In this document: positions 1 to 6,128 of the stretch, one piece after another
Layout of the letters: every line of letters begins with the position of its first letter
How positions within the stretch are numbered: position 1 is the stretch's first letter
Assembly: GCA_929200295.1 (NCBI GenBank)
Contig: CAKMZE010000019.1
Coordinates: 1-6,922 of the forward strand
DNA from: an uncultured Alphaproteobacteria bacterium
GTDB taxonomy: Bacteria; Pseudomonadota; Alphaproteobacteria; Rhodobacterales; Rhodobacteraceae
DNA: 6,922 bases
Direction: 5' to 3'
Notes under the pieces: model-generated
The model's database searches: none
The model's input: only the letters and a program-made list of their open reading frames with translations
What the model was told of the DNA's origin: nothing
Translations under genes and position numbers: made by a program

Positions 1-4
1 AACT

Positions 5-856
5 CTAGCTTAGCAAAACATACCAATCTGTCTCAAAGGCGTTGATGGGATACACGAGTGAAAAGATCAGCTCGATCTGACCCACCGCGTTGACATAGCC
101 CGCTGATTGCAGCGTAAAGGCGGTAAACCAGCACATTGTGCCGATCATACTTGTTGCACCGACGAGGGCGACAATGCGCCATGCCCCGAACACCCGCTTA
201 ATCTCCCCCTTCTCGCGCCAAGCCAGCCAGAGTGCCATTGTGATCAATTGGAATGCCACGACAAAGGCCATGGTGAACATCGCGCGGTAGAAAGCATCAC
301 CTTCAAAAAGCGACAGCGACGCCCCGCGGTAGCTAACCCCAGACAGGCCAAACAGAACTCCTGAGCTAAGCCCAAGCATCACAGCCCGGTTGGCGAACAT
401 ATCATAAAACGATCCTTTGACCTCAAGCGGGTCAGACAGCAGGATCACACTGATCGCACCAACAACAATCGCGAATAATGCCAGTGGCGTGACCGTATCC
501 CCTAAGATCACAAACCCAATGAGAACCGACAAAAGCACTTCGGTCTTTTTAAAGGTAATGCCGACGGCAAAATGCCTATATTGGAACAACGCCATCACGC
601 ACATCGTTGCCAAAATCTGACTGGTTGCGCCGATCATCCCATAGACCCAGAACTGCGTTGGCGCGTTTGGAAAGGGCTGATCAGTGAGGTTCATATAACC
701 GAATGCGATGATGATCACAGCTGGCGCGGTAAACACGAACCGGGCAAAGGTCGCGCCAGCCGTTGAAAGCCCCGCAATCGTCAACTGTTTTTGCAGCATA
801 AACCGCAGTGATTGCGCGAATGCAGCACCTATCGTGATGAGAACCCAAGTATCCAT
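5..856 (-). CDS. EamA/DMT-superfamily permease, C-terminally short
   Basis: This is an inner-membrane protein of 283 residues with the two-repeat architecture of the drug/metabolite transporter (EamA) family. Repeat one covers about residues 4-141, with hydrophobic stretches near 4-21, 36-54, 69-90, 95-118 and 124-141. Repeat two covers about 157-275. The paired signatures 'FKKTE' (102-106) and 'GQIELIFS' (259-266) mark the start of the fourth helix in each repeat, as is typical of the family. The second repeat then breaks off: after F274-E275 the protein ends in a short polar tail, so the expected tenth helix (roughly 20-25 residues) is missing. This may be a frameshift, a truncated gene or an assembly error. 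The ATG at 856 is the only nearby start and has no clear Shine-Dalgarno sequence. The gene lies 69 nt downstream of the SDR gene on the same strand, so it could move carnitine-related or other small metabolites, but its substrate cannot be read from the sequence. Confidence 0.85.
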   Translation of the reverse strand: MDTWVLITIGAAFAQSLRFMLQKQLTIAGLSTAGATFARFVFTAPAVIIIAFGYMNLTDQPFPNAPTQFWVYGMIGATSQILATMCVMALFQYRHFAVGITFKKTEVLLSVLIGFVILGDTVTPLALFAIVVGAISVILLSDPLEVKGSFYDMFANRAVMLGLSSGVLFGLSGVSYRGASLSLFEGDAFYRAMFTMAFVVAFQLITMALWLAWREKGEIKRVFGAWRIVALVGATSMIGTMCWFTAFTLQSAGYVNAVGQIELIFSLVYPINAFETDWYVLLS

Positions 857-925
857 ATGACACTTGTGCGTATTCTCAGGCGTGAAGTCTAGAACACCCA
901 GTTATGAAACGAACCACAGGGCCGT

Positions 926-1684
926 TCAGGGTTTGGGGTCCGGGTTTTCTGTATGTCCGTCCACAGCGATGACCTGCCCAGAAATGCGCTGTGCTGCGTC
1001 CGAGCCAAGAAACAGCGCCATCGCGGCGATATCCTCGGCTGTCACGAACGTGCGCAAAGATGTGCCGCTGGCGTAGCCTTCGTAAACCTGATCTCTGGTC
1101 ATGCCTTTTGCTTGGGCTTCCCGCGCAAGAACCCCCTCCATGCGAGGGCCTTCAACAGCGCCGGGCGCAATCGCATTGGCGCGGATCCCATAAGATCCAA
1201 GCTCCATCGCGATGGTTTTCATCAAGCCGATCACGCCCCATTTTGCTGCCGCATAGGGAGCACGATTGGGATAGCCATAAATGCCTGCTGTCGATGAGGT
1301 AAAGATCATCGCGCCCGCATTTTGCGCCTTCATCATTGGGGTTGCATATTTTGCTGCGAGAAACGCGCCTTCAAGGGTGACAGCCGTACAGGCTTGCCAG
1401 TCTTTAAGCGCGACATCCTCAACCCGTGCTGTTGGCCCCGCCACCCCCGCATTGGCGCAGAGCACATCAAGCCCGCCCCAAGCCTCTGAAACTTTGGCAA
1501 AGAGAGCCGCAACTTGCGTTTCATCCGACACATCGACGCGAGCGCGATACCAGCCATCCGGGGCCGCCTGAAGGGCCGCATCATCCACATCGACGATCCA
1601 TATCTGATGTCCTGCCGTGGCAAAGGCTTGCCCCATCGCCAAGCCGATACCAGATGCCCCCGCTGTGATCAGAACCCGGCTCAT
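926..1684 (-). CDS. SDR oxidoreductase of the carnitine cluster
   Basis: This is a classical short-chain dehydrogenase/reductase of 252 residues, normal length for the family, and a cytosolic NAD(P)-dependent enzyme. Visible features are the nucleotide-binding turn 'TAGASGIG' (7-14), an acidic residue D32 at the end of strand two that suggests NAD(H) preference, 'NAG' at 78-80, and the catalytic triad S131, Y144 and K148 (YAAAK). The usual first glycine of TGxxxGxG is alanine (A8). A glycine-to-alanine change there also occurs in some 3-hydroxybutyrate dehydrogenase-like SDRs. Its ATG overlaps the TGA of the upstream dehydrogenase-thioesterase gene by 4 nt, so it is probably translationally coupled. 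From context it could oxidise D-carnitine, giving the second carnitine enantiomer entry to 3-dehydrocarnitine, or interconvert acetoacetate and 3-hydroxybutyrate. The family is certain; the substrate is inference. Confidence 0.93.
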   Translation of the reverse strand: MSRVLITAGASGIGLAMGQAFATAGHQIWIVDVDDAALQAAPDGWYRARVDVSDETQVAALFAKVSEAWGGLDVLCANAGVAGPTARVEDVALKDWQACTAVTLEGAFLAAKYATPMMKAQNAGAMIFTSSTAGIYGYPNRAPYAAAKWGVIGLMKTIAMELGSYGIRANAIAPGAVEGPRMEGVLAREAQAKGMTRDQVYEGYASGTSLRTFVTAEDIAAMALFLGSDAAQRISGQVIAVDGHTENPDPKP

Positions 1685-3150
1685 CTTTTGCCAACCGCAG
1701 CGCCTGCACCCTCTGGCATGGGCAATTGCGCATGGGCATCCGCGAGCTTTGCAAGAGGGGCAGCGACACGGGCGTCAGGCACCGAGGCCTTGCGCGTCGC
1801 AAGGCTGACATGGATCAACATATGCTCGCCCGTGGCGAGCAGACGATCCCCCTCCCACATCGCGTGGAACAAATGCAGCTTTTTACCCTCACCAAGAAGC
1901 ACTTGCGTCGTGACTTTAATCTTTGCGCCTGCATGCACCTCATCAATATGGCGGATATGGGTTTCGGCGGTGAAATAGCTATCACCTGAGGCGATGTAAT
2001 CTGCATCACAACCAATGAGCGCCATCAGCTTATCTGTGGCGTCACCAAAGGCCTGTAAATAGCGCGCCTCATTCATATGCCCATTATAATCTGTCCAATC
2101 GAGCGGCACAGCCCGCGCAACGGTTGTGATCGGCTGGGCCAGATCTGCGATATCATCTAATGTACCAGCAAGCGACCCTATCCGCTGATCCTGCGCATTC
2201 AAGAGCCGCCCTGCCCCCCAATCCTGTGCTTTGAGACCACGCATCATCGTCACAAGGTTATTATCACGGGCGCGCTCTAGCTCACGGATTGTAAGGTGCC
2301 CGGATTGCGCGTCAGATTGGCCTGCGATCTGATCAATCAGATCATCGGTCAGCTCGGGCACATCCATCAGCTTGGTCCATGGCCACGACAGGCACGGGCC
2401 AAATTGTTCGATGAAATGGCGCATCCCTGCCTCGCCCCCGGCAATGCGGTATGTTTCAAACAAACCCATTTGCGCCCAGCGCAGGCCGAACCCATAGCGA
2501 ATAGCATCGTCGATCTCTTCGGTTGTCGCAACCCCGTCCTTGATCAGCCAAAGCGCCTCGCGCCACACGGCCTCGAGGAAACGATCAGCGATATGCGCAT
2601 CAATCTCGGCGCGCACCTGTAAGGGATACATACCAATGCTTGTCAGGATACCCTTTGCGCGATCAACATGCGCAGCAGGGTTTTCAGGTGACGGCACCAG
2701 CTCCACCAATGGCAAAAGATAAACCGGGTTAAAGGGATGCGTGACAATGATCTGCCCCGGCCTTTGTGCATTTTCTTGCAATTCCGATGGCTTAAACCCG
2801 CTTGTGGATGAGCCAATCACAGCGCTCTCATCGCACAGGGCTTGCAGGCTTTGATAGACCTTATGTTTGATATCAAGCCGCTCAGGCACGCTTTCTTGGA
2901 TCCACGCAGCCCCTGACACGGCCTCTGCCAATTCGCGATGAAAGCTCAACTGCCCCTCAGCCGGAAGCGCCACATCAGAAAGCCCCGGCAATGAGCGGCG
3001 CGCATTGTCGAGCACCTCACCAATTTTACGCGGCGCATCAGGATCAGGATCAAAGACCCGCACATCCCATCCCATCAGCAAGAACCGCGCGGCCCAACCG
3101 CCACCAATGACACCACCGCCAATAATTGCAGCTACGTTTGTCGTCTTCAT
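1681..3150 (-). CDS. lcdH: Bifunctional carnitine 3-dehydrogenase / betainyl-CoA thioesterase
   Basis: This 489-residue fusion has an N-terminal carnitine 3-dehydrogenase (about 1-320) related to 3-hydroxyacyl-CoA dehydrogenases and a C-terminal hotdog thioesterase (about 338-475). The first domain oxidises L-carnitine to 3-dehydrocarnitine with NAD. It shows the dinucleotide-binding 'GGGVIGGGW' (11-19), the 'SSTSG' segment (114-118) and 'THPFNP' (137-142). H138 and E150 are the probable catalytic His-Glu pair of this superfamily. The second domain carries 'DWTDYNGHMNEARY' (351-364); D354 aligns with the catalytic Asp of 4HBT-type thioesterases. It would release glycine betaine from betainyl-CoA made by the neighbouring BKACE. 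Stand-alone carnitine dehydrogenases are about 320 residues, so the extension is a full extra domain; fused forms are known in alphaproteobacteria such as Sinorhizobium. The ATG directly follows the TAG of the small membrane protein gene and the TGA overlaps the SDR start by 4 nt. Confidence 0.94.
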   Translation of the reverse strand: MKTTNVAAIIGGGVIGGGWAARFLLMGWDVRVFDPDPDAPRKIGEVLDNARRSLPGLSDVALPAEGQLSFHRELAEAVSGAAWIQESVPERLDIKHKVYQSLQALCDESAVIGSSTSGFKPSELQENAQRPGQIIVTHPFNPVYLLPLVELVPSPENPAAHVDRAKGILTSIGMYPLQVRAEIDAHIADRFLEAVWREALWLIKDGVATTEEIDDAIRYGFGLRWAQMGLFETYRIAGGEAGMRHFIEQFGPCLSWPWTKLMDVPELTDDLIDQIAGQSDAQSGHLTIRELERARDNNLVTMMRGLKAQDWGAGRLLNAQDQRIGSLAGTLDDIADLAQPITTVARAVPLDWTDYNGHMNEARYLQAFGDATDKLMALIGCDADYIASGDSYFTAETHIRHIDEVHAGAKIKVTTQVLLGEGKKLHLFHAMWEGDRLLATGEHMLIHVSLATRKASVPDARVAAPLAKLADAHAQLPMPEGAGAAVGKR

Positions 3151-3345
3151 CTATTCATCTTTCTTTTGCTGCGGGGCCATCCCCACAAGAAGCGCCGTGC
3201 TCAAAGCCGCGCAAATCCCAATGATCCCGCATAGACCAAATCCAACACCGATCACCCAAAGCACTGTCATCTCATCCCCGAGATAGATCAATATCGACCC
3301 GATACTGCCGAGGATGAGCGATATCTTTAAAGCCGTTAAAATCAT
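3151..3345 (-). CDS. Small protein with two membrane segments, unknown function
   Basis: This is a 64-residue hydrophobic protein that I do not recognise as a named family. Hydrophobic stretches at about 5-22 and 27-56, separated by a short acidic turn (G-D-E, 23-25), predict a helical hairpin in the inner membrane, followed by a charged tail ending K-K-D-E. There is no signal peptidase site or catalytic motif. It is credible as a gene despite its size because it fills the space between two operon genes exactly: the lipocalin TGA ends one nucleotide before its ATG, and its TAG abuts the ATG of the dehydrogenase-thioesterase. A weak AGG-containing ribosome-binding site lies inside the lipocalin coding end. 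It could be an accessory membrane protein for uptake or for the lipocalin, but nothing in the sequence tells which. Confidence 0.75.
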   Translation of the reverse strand: MILTALKISLILGSIGSILIYLGDEMTVLWVIGVGFGLCGIIGICAALSTALLVGMAPQQKKDE

Positions 3346-3346
3346 C

Positions 3347-3919
3347 TCACTGCACCTGTGGCACCATTAGTAAGCGTGAGAGGTCATAACCATTAAAGGC
3401 CAGTACGTCCCTAGCCGCTTGCAAACGATCCGCAGGGATATCCGGGCTGCGGTTCAAGATCCAGCCAGAGCGCCCGTTTGGCGCGCCAACCACAGCTGTT
3501 TGATAATCAGCATCGACCCACAGCACCCAGTAATCAGATGCGCCCGCAAAAGGCACGCTTGGAAAGCTCACGGCCAATCGCGCAGGGCCAATGATCTGTG
3601 CTGTGCCATCGATCACAGACCGCACAGCCCCATCCGCCCCGCGACAGGTATTGCGGACAGAGATTGTCTGCGTATCAATGATGCCATAATCAGCTGTCAC
3701 CCCCGCACAGCCACGCTCAAATGCGACGGGATAGCGCGCGATCTCATACCAGCGCCCTGTATAACGCTCGGCCTCAAATAATGCGGCCGAGGATATCGGG
3801 ACATCCGTATCGCGGTACGCCTCAAACAGCCCGCCATTGTCACCATCCGCAACAGGTGCCGCGCATCCCATGACCAAAGAGATCGCTATAAGACACCATG
3901 CTGCGATGACCGCTCTCAT
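3347..3919 (-). CDS. Lipocalin-family lipoprotein (Blc-like)
   Basis: This 190-residue protein is probably exported and lipid-anchored. The N-terminus has R2, a hydrophobic stretch (3-17) and a lipobox 'LVMGC' with the modified cysteine at C19. The mature part is a bacterial lipocalin: the diagnostic 'GRW' in 'YTGRWYEIARYP' (53-64), then 'YWVLWVDADYQTAVVG' (130-145) and the strand 'GWILNRSP' (152-159), all characteristic of the Blc/apolipoprotein D group, and normal in length. C71 and C92 could form a disulfide. Residue 20 (+2 after the cysteine) is Ala rather than Asp, which by the Escherichia coli rule favours outer-membrane sorting. Lipocalins bind small hydrophobic or amphipathic ligands, often lipids. 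Its ATG overlaps the TGA of the BKACE gene by 4 nt, placing it inside the carnitine operon, where an acylcarnitine- or lipid-handling role is possible but unproven. Confidence 0.92.
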   Translation of the reverse strand: MRAVIAAWCLIAISLVMGCAAPVADGDNGGLFEAYRDTDVPISSAALFEAERYTGRWYEIARYPVAFERGCAGVTADYGIIDTQTISVRNTCRGADGAVRSVIDGTAQIIGPARLAVSFPSVPFAGASDYWVLWVDADYQTAVVGAPNGRSGWILNRSPDIPADRLQAARDVLAFNGYDLSRLLMVPQVQ

Positions 3920-4824
3920 TTAGGCGCCATCTTTGTGAGGCCAAGCTTTGCGCGCACGGCATCGGGCCCGATGATCGTGGCGCCCATCCTCTCAACAATA
4001 CCAACGGCGCGCTCAACCAGCTGCGCATTGGTGGCCAGCTGCCCTTTCCCAAGCCAGAGGTTGTCCTCAAGCCCGACACGCACGTTCCCCCCGGCAAGCA
4101 CAGCCGCCGCCGCATAGGCCATCTGGTTACGCCCCAATGAAAACGCAGAGAACGTCCAATCATCCGGCACATTATTGACCATCGCCATAAAGGTATTGAG
4201 ATCATCCGGCGCCCCCCATGGCACCCCCATACAAAGCTGCACAAGAGCCGGGCTGTCGAGCACGCCATCCGCAACAAGCTGTTTGGCATACCACAGATGG
4301 CCTGTGTCAAAGGCCTCGATCTCGGGCTTTACGCCAAGCTCGGTCATCATCCGGCCCATAGCTGTGAGCATGCCGAGGGTGTTGGTCATCACATAGTCAG
4401 ACTCGGCAAAGTTCATCGTGCCACAATCCAGGGTACAAATCTCAGGCAGGCACTCTGCGATATGGGCCACGCGCTCTGACGCGCTGATCATATCCGTGCC
4501 CGCAACAGGTGGCATTGGGCTCTCAGGCCCGCCAAAGACGATATCGCCCCCCATGCCCGCAGTGAGGTTAAGCACAACATCGACCTCTGCATCCCGAATA
4601 CGGTCGGTCACTTCGCGGTAATACGCCAGATCACGGGATGGCACGCCTGTTTCAGGATCGCGGACATGGCAATGCACAATTGCCGCCCCTTCCTTTGCCG
4701 CATCAATCGCACTTTGGGCAATTTGTTGCGGCGAGCGCGGCACATGTGGGCTGCGGTCTTGGGTGCTTCCTGACCCTGTGATTGCAGCAGTGATAAAGAC
4801 TTCGCGGTTCATTTGCAGCGGCAT
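3916..4824 (-). CDS. BKACE (DUF849) enzyme, probable 3-dehydrocarnitine cleavage
   Basis: This is a beta-keto acid cleavage enzyme, a zinc-dependent TIM-barrel protein acting in the cytosol. The family condenses a beta-keto acid with acetyl-CoA to give a new CoA ester and acetoacetate. Beside carnitine dehydrogenase the substrate should be 3-dehydrocarnitine and the product betainyl-CoA. Counting from the first possible ATG at 4836, the metal-binding 'HCHVRDPETG' is at 55-64 (ligands H55 and H57), the third ligand is E257 in 'GLEDNLWLGKGQ', and the N-terminal strand 'VFITAAITGSG' forms part of the acyl-acceptor site. Three in-frame ATGs exist (4836, 4824, 4812). I chose 4824 because a strong GGAGGG lies 4 nt upstream of it and overlaps the codon at 4836; this gives 302 residues, typical of the family. 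The TGA overlaps the lipocalin ATG by 4 nt. Confidence 0.93.
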   Translation of the reverse strand: MPLQMNREVFITAAITGSGSTQDRSPHVPRSPQQIAQSAIDAAKEGAAIVHCHVRDPETGVPSRDLAYYREVTDRIRDAEVDVVLNLTAGMGGDIVFGGPESPMPPVAGTDMISASERVAHIAECLPEICTLDCGTMNFAESDYVMTNTLGMLTAMGRMMTELGVKPEIEAFDTGHLWYAKQLVADGVLDSPALVQLCMGVPWGAPDDLNTFMAMVNNVPDDWTFSAFSLGRNQMAYAAAAVLAGGNVRVGLEDNLWLGKGQLATNAQLVERAVGIVERMGATIIGPDAVRAKLGLTKMAPK

Positions 4825-4828
4825 TGCG

Positions 4829-4834
4829 CCCTCC
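4829..4834 (-). promoter_or_regulatory. Strong Shine-Dalgarno (GGAGGG) of the BKACE gene
   Basis: On the minus strand GGAGGG is followed by CGCA and then ATG at 4824, an ideal spacing. It overlaps the more upstream ATG at 4836, which itself has no comparable site, so this element decides the start in favour of 4824. It is the strongest ribosome-binding site seen in the window and fits a role as the first gene of the carnitine unit. Confidence 0.8.
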
Positions 4835-4876
4835 ATCAGTTATTTGCCTGAACGTCCGCGATTCCCGGCTTAAGAA

Positions 4877-4896
4877 CAAGTCTTGAAAGCGACTTG
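4877..4896. repeat. Inverted repeat between reductase and BKACE genes
   Basis: Perfect 6-bp arms, CAAGTC and GACTTG, are separated by 8 nt. On the minus strand the repeat lies about 48 nt past the reductase stop and about 52 nt before the chosen BKACE start. Read on that strand it is followed by TTCTT, so it could be a weak intrinsic terminator or attenuator. It could equally be an operator for the carnitine unit. The stem is short and only half GC, so a terminator call is uncertain. No convincing -35/-10 pair was seen in the gap. Confidence 0.4.
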
Positions 4897-4943
4897 CCAC
4901 GGAGGGAAGCTGACAAAATCAAACGAGGCCATACCAACCCGTG

Positions 4944-5987
4944 TTAGTAAGGCATCGGGTGTGCCTGATGCGCGTGATTAATATCATCATGCACCTCTTG
5001 TGACAGCTCAAGATCACGACCTTTCAGCATATGGGTCAATTGATCAGCTGTGGTCGTGCCAAAGATCGCAGAGACCGCAAAAGGCCGTGTGGCCTGCCAC
5101 GCCATCGCCATATGCACCGGATCAAGCCCGTGTTTCTGCGCAATATCCAGATAGGCTTGGACCGTGGGCAAAGCACGCGGTGTCATACGCCCCCCCATCT
5201 GCGGCCCGATTGACATGCGGCTTCCCGGCGGCACAGCACCGCCCTGATATTTGCCCGTCAAAAACCCTGCCGCGAGCGGCGAGAATGACAAGAGCACGAC
5301 ATCTTCATTCACCGCCATCTCGGCCATATCGGTGTCATAGTGACGGCACATCAAAGAATATTCGTTCTGCACGGATACGACCCGTGGCGCACCCATCTCT
5401 TCGGCCATGTTGATCCATTGGGTTGTGCCCCAACAGCTTTCGTTCGACAGGCCAAAGCTGCGCACCTTACCGGCCTTTACGACCTCTTGCATCGCCGCGA
5501 GCACATCGCCCATGTGATCCATCGTCTCTTGGCGGTTTTGTCGTGATGGATCATATGTCCAGTTCTGGCGGAACATATACGAGCCACGCATGGGCCAATG
5601 GAGCTGATAAAGATCGATCGTATCCGTCTGAAGCCGCGCGAGCGAGGCATCAACAGTTTCGCGAATAACGGCGCCATCATAGCCTTTGCCATCGCGCACC
5701 CAACCGGGGTTATCACCCGACACTTTTGTCGCGATCAGCATCTCGTCCTTGCGGCCCGATTGCGCGCGCCAATTACCAACCACCCTTTCAGAGTTGCCAA
5801 TCGTTTCTTTTGCAATTGGATTCACTGGATACATTTCCGCCGTGTCCAAGAAATTGATCCCAGCGTCTAACGCCATATCAATCTGTCGAAATGCGTCATC
5901 CTGCGGTGTTTGATTGCCAAAGGTCATCGTACCAAGGCACCAATCGCTCACCATAATACCACTGCGTCCAAGAGGGATCTGCTTCAT
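4944..5987 (-). CDS. Tas-like aldo/keto reductase
   Basis: This is an NADPH-dependent aldo/keto reductase of the Tas-like group, a cytosolic TIM barrel that reduces aldehydes or ketones to alcohols. From the chosen start it has 347 residues, matching E. coli Tas in length and in many segments: 'LGTMTFG' (18-24), 'DTAEMYPV' (48-55), 'VGNW' (70-73), 'KVSG' (88-91), 'LQTDTIDLYQLHWP' (119-132), 'FGLSNE' (178-183) and 'VQNEYSL' (206-212). The catalytic tetrad is D48, Y53, K88 and H130. An upstream in-frame ATG at 6056 would add 23 residues with no family resemblance; the family start at 5987 is preferred, although neither has a good ribosome-binding site. It precedes the BKACE gene by 119 nt on the same strand and diverges from the MFS gene. 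A link to carnitine breakdown is possible but not shown, and the physiological substrate is unknown. Confidence 0.93.
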   Translation of the reverse strand: MKQIPLGRSGIMVSDWCLGTMTFGNQTPQDDAFRQIDMALDAGINFLDTAEMYPVNPIAKETIGNSERVVGNWRAQSGRKDEMLIATKVSGDNPGWVRDGKGYDGAVIRETVDASLARLQTDTIDLYQLHWPMRGSYMFRQNWTYDPSRQNRQETMDHMGDVLAAMQEVVKAGKVRSFGLSNESCWGTTQWINMAEEMGAPRVVSVQNEYSLMCRHYDTDMAEMAVNEDVVLLSFSPLAAGFLTGKYQGGAVPPGSRMSIGPQMGGRMTPRALPTVQAYLDIAQKHGLDPVHMAMAWQATRPFAVSAIFGTTTADQLTHMLKGRDLELSQEVHDDINHAHQAHPMPY

Positions 5988-6079
5988 CTCAAAATGCTCA
6001 TTCTTACTACGGGTTTGTCCGAGTGTGTCTGAGCAAGCCTCTAACAGCAAGACCAAGGTTTACGTTTTTCATAACGTCG

Positions 6080-6109
6080 CGGGATTTTGCGCTGGTATCC
6101 CGGCGCAAA
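6080..6109. promoter_or_regulatory. Interlocked inverted repeats in divergent intergenic region
   Basis: Two perfect inverted repeats overlap here. CGGGAT (6080-6085) pairs with ATCCCG (6097-6102), and TTTGCGC (6086-6092) pairs with GCGCAAA (6103-6109). Each has one arm inside the spacer of the other, so as RNA or cruciform they could not both form. The site sits between the divergently transcribed reductase and MFS genes, about 20 nt before the MFS ATG, which suits an operator controlling one or both. No clear sigma-70 hexamers could be assigned. The function is inferred from position and symmetry only. Confidence 0.4.
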
Positions 6110-6128
6110 GACAGCGCAGAGTTAATTT

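Noticed and set aside
857..925. Possible terminator between SDR and DMT genes
   Set aside because: Only 4-bp complementary arms (GAAC/GTTC) and no T-run were seen, so it is not supportable as a terminator or promoter.
1514..1978. 154-codon plus-strand open frame opposite the SDR and thioesterase coding ends
   Set aside because: It is antisense to two well-supported genes, with low-complexity Arg/Pro/Ser composition and no recognisable domain.
3840..4310. 156-codon minus-strand open frame overlapping the BKACE gene
   Set aside because: It is an out-of-frame shadow of the BKACE gene, rich in Arg, Trp and Ser, with no family resemblance; BKACE motifs are clear in the true frame.
4703..4900. 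65-codon minus-strand frame beginning upstream of BKACE and running into it
   Set aside because: It is out of frame with BKACE, has no conserved features, and conflicts with the strong ribosome-binding site for the start at 4824.
5988..6056. N-terminal extension of the aldo/keto reductase from ATG at 6056
   Set aside because: The 23 extra residues have no similarity to the family, and the family start 'MKQIPLGRSG' fits at 5987.
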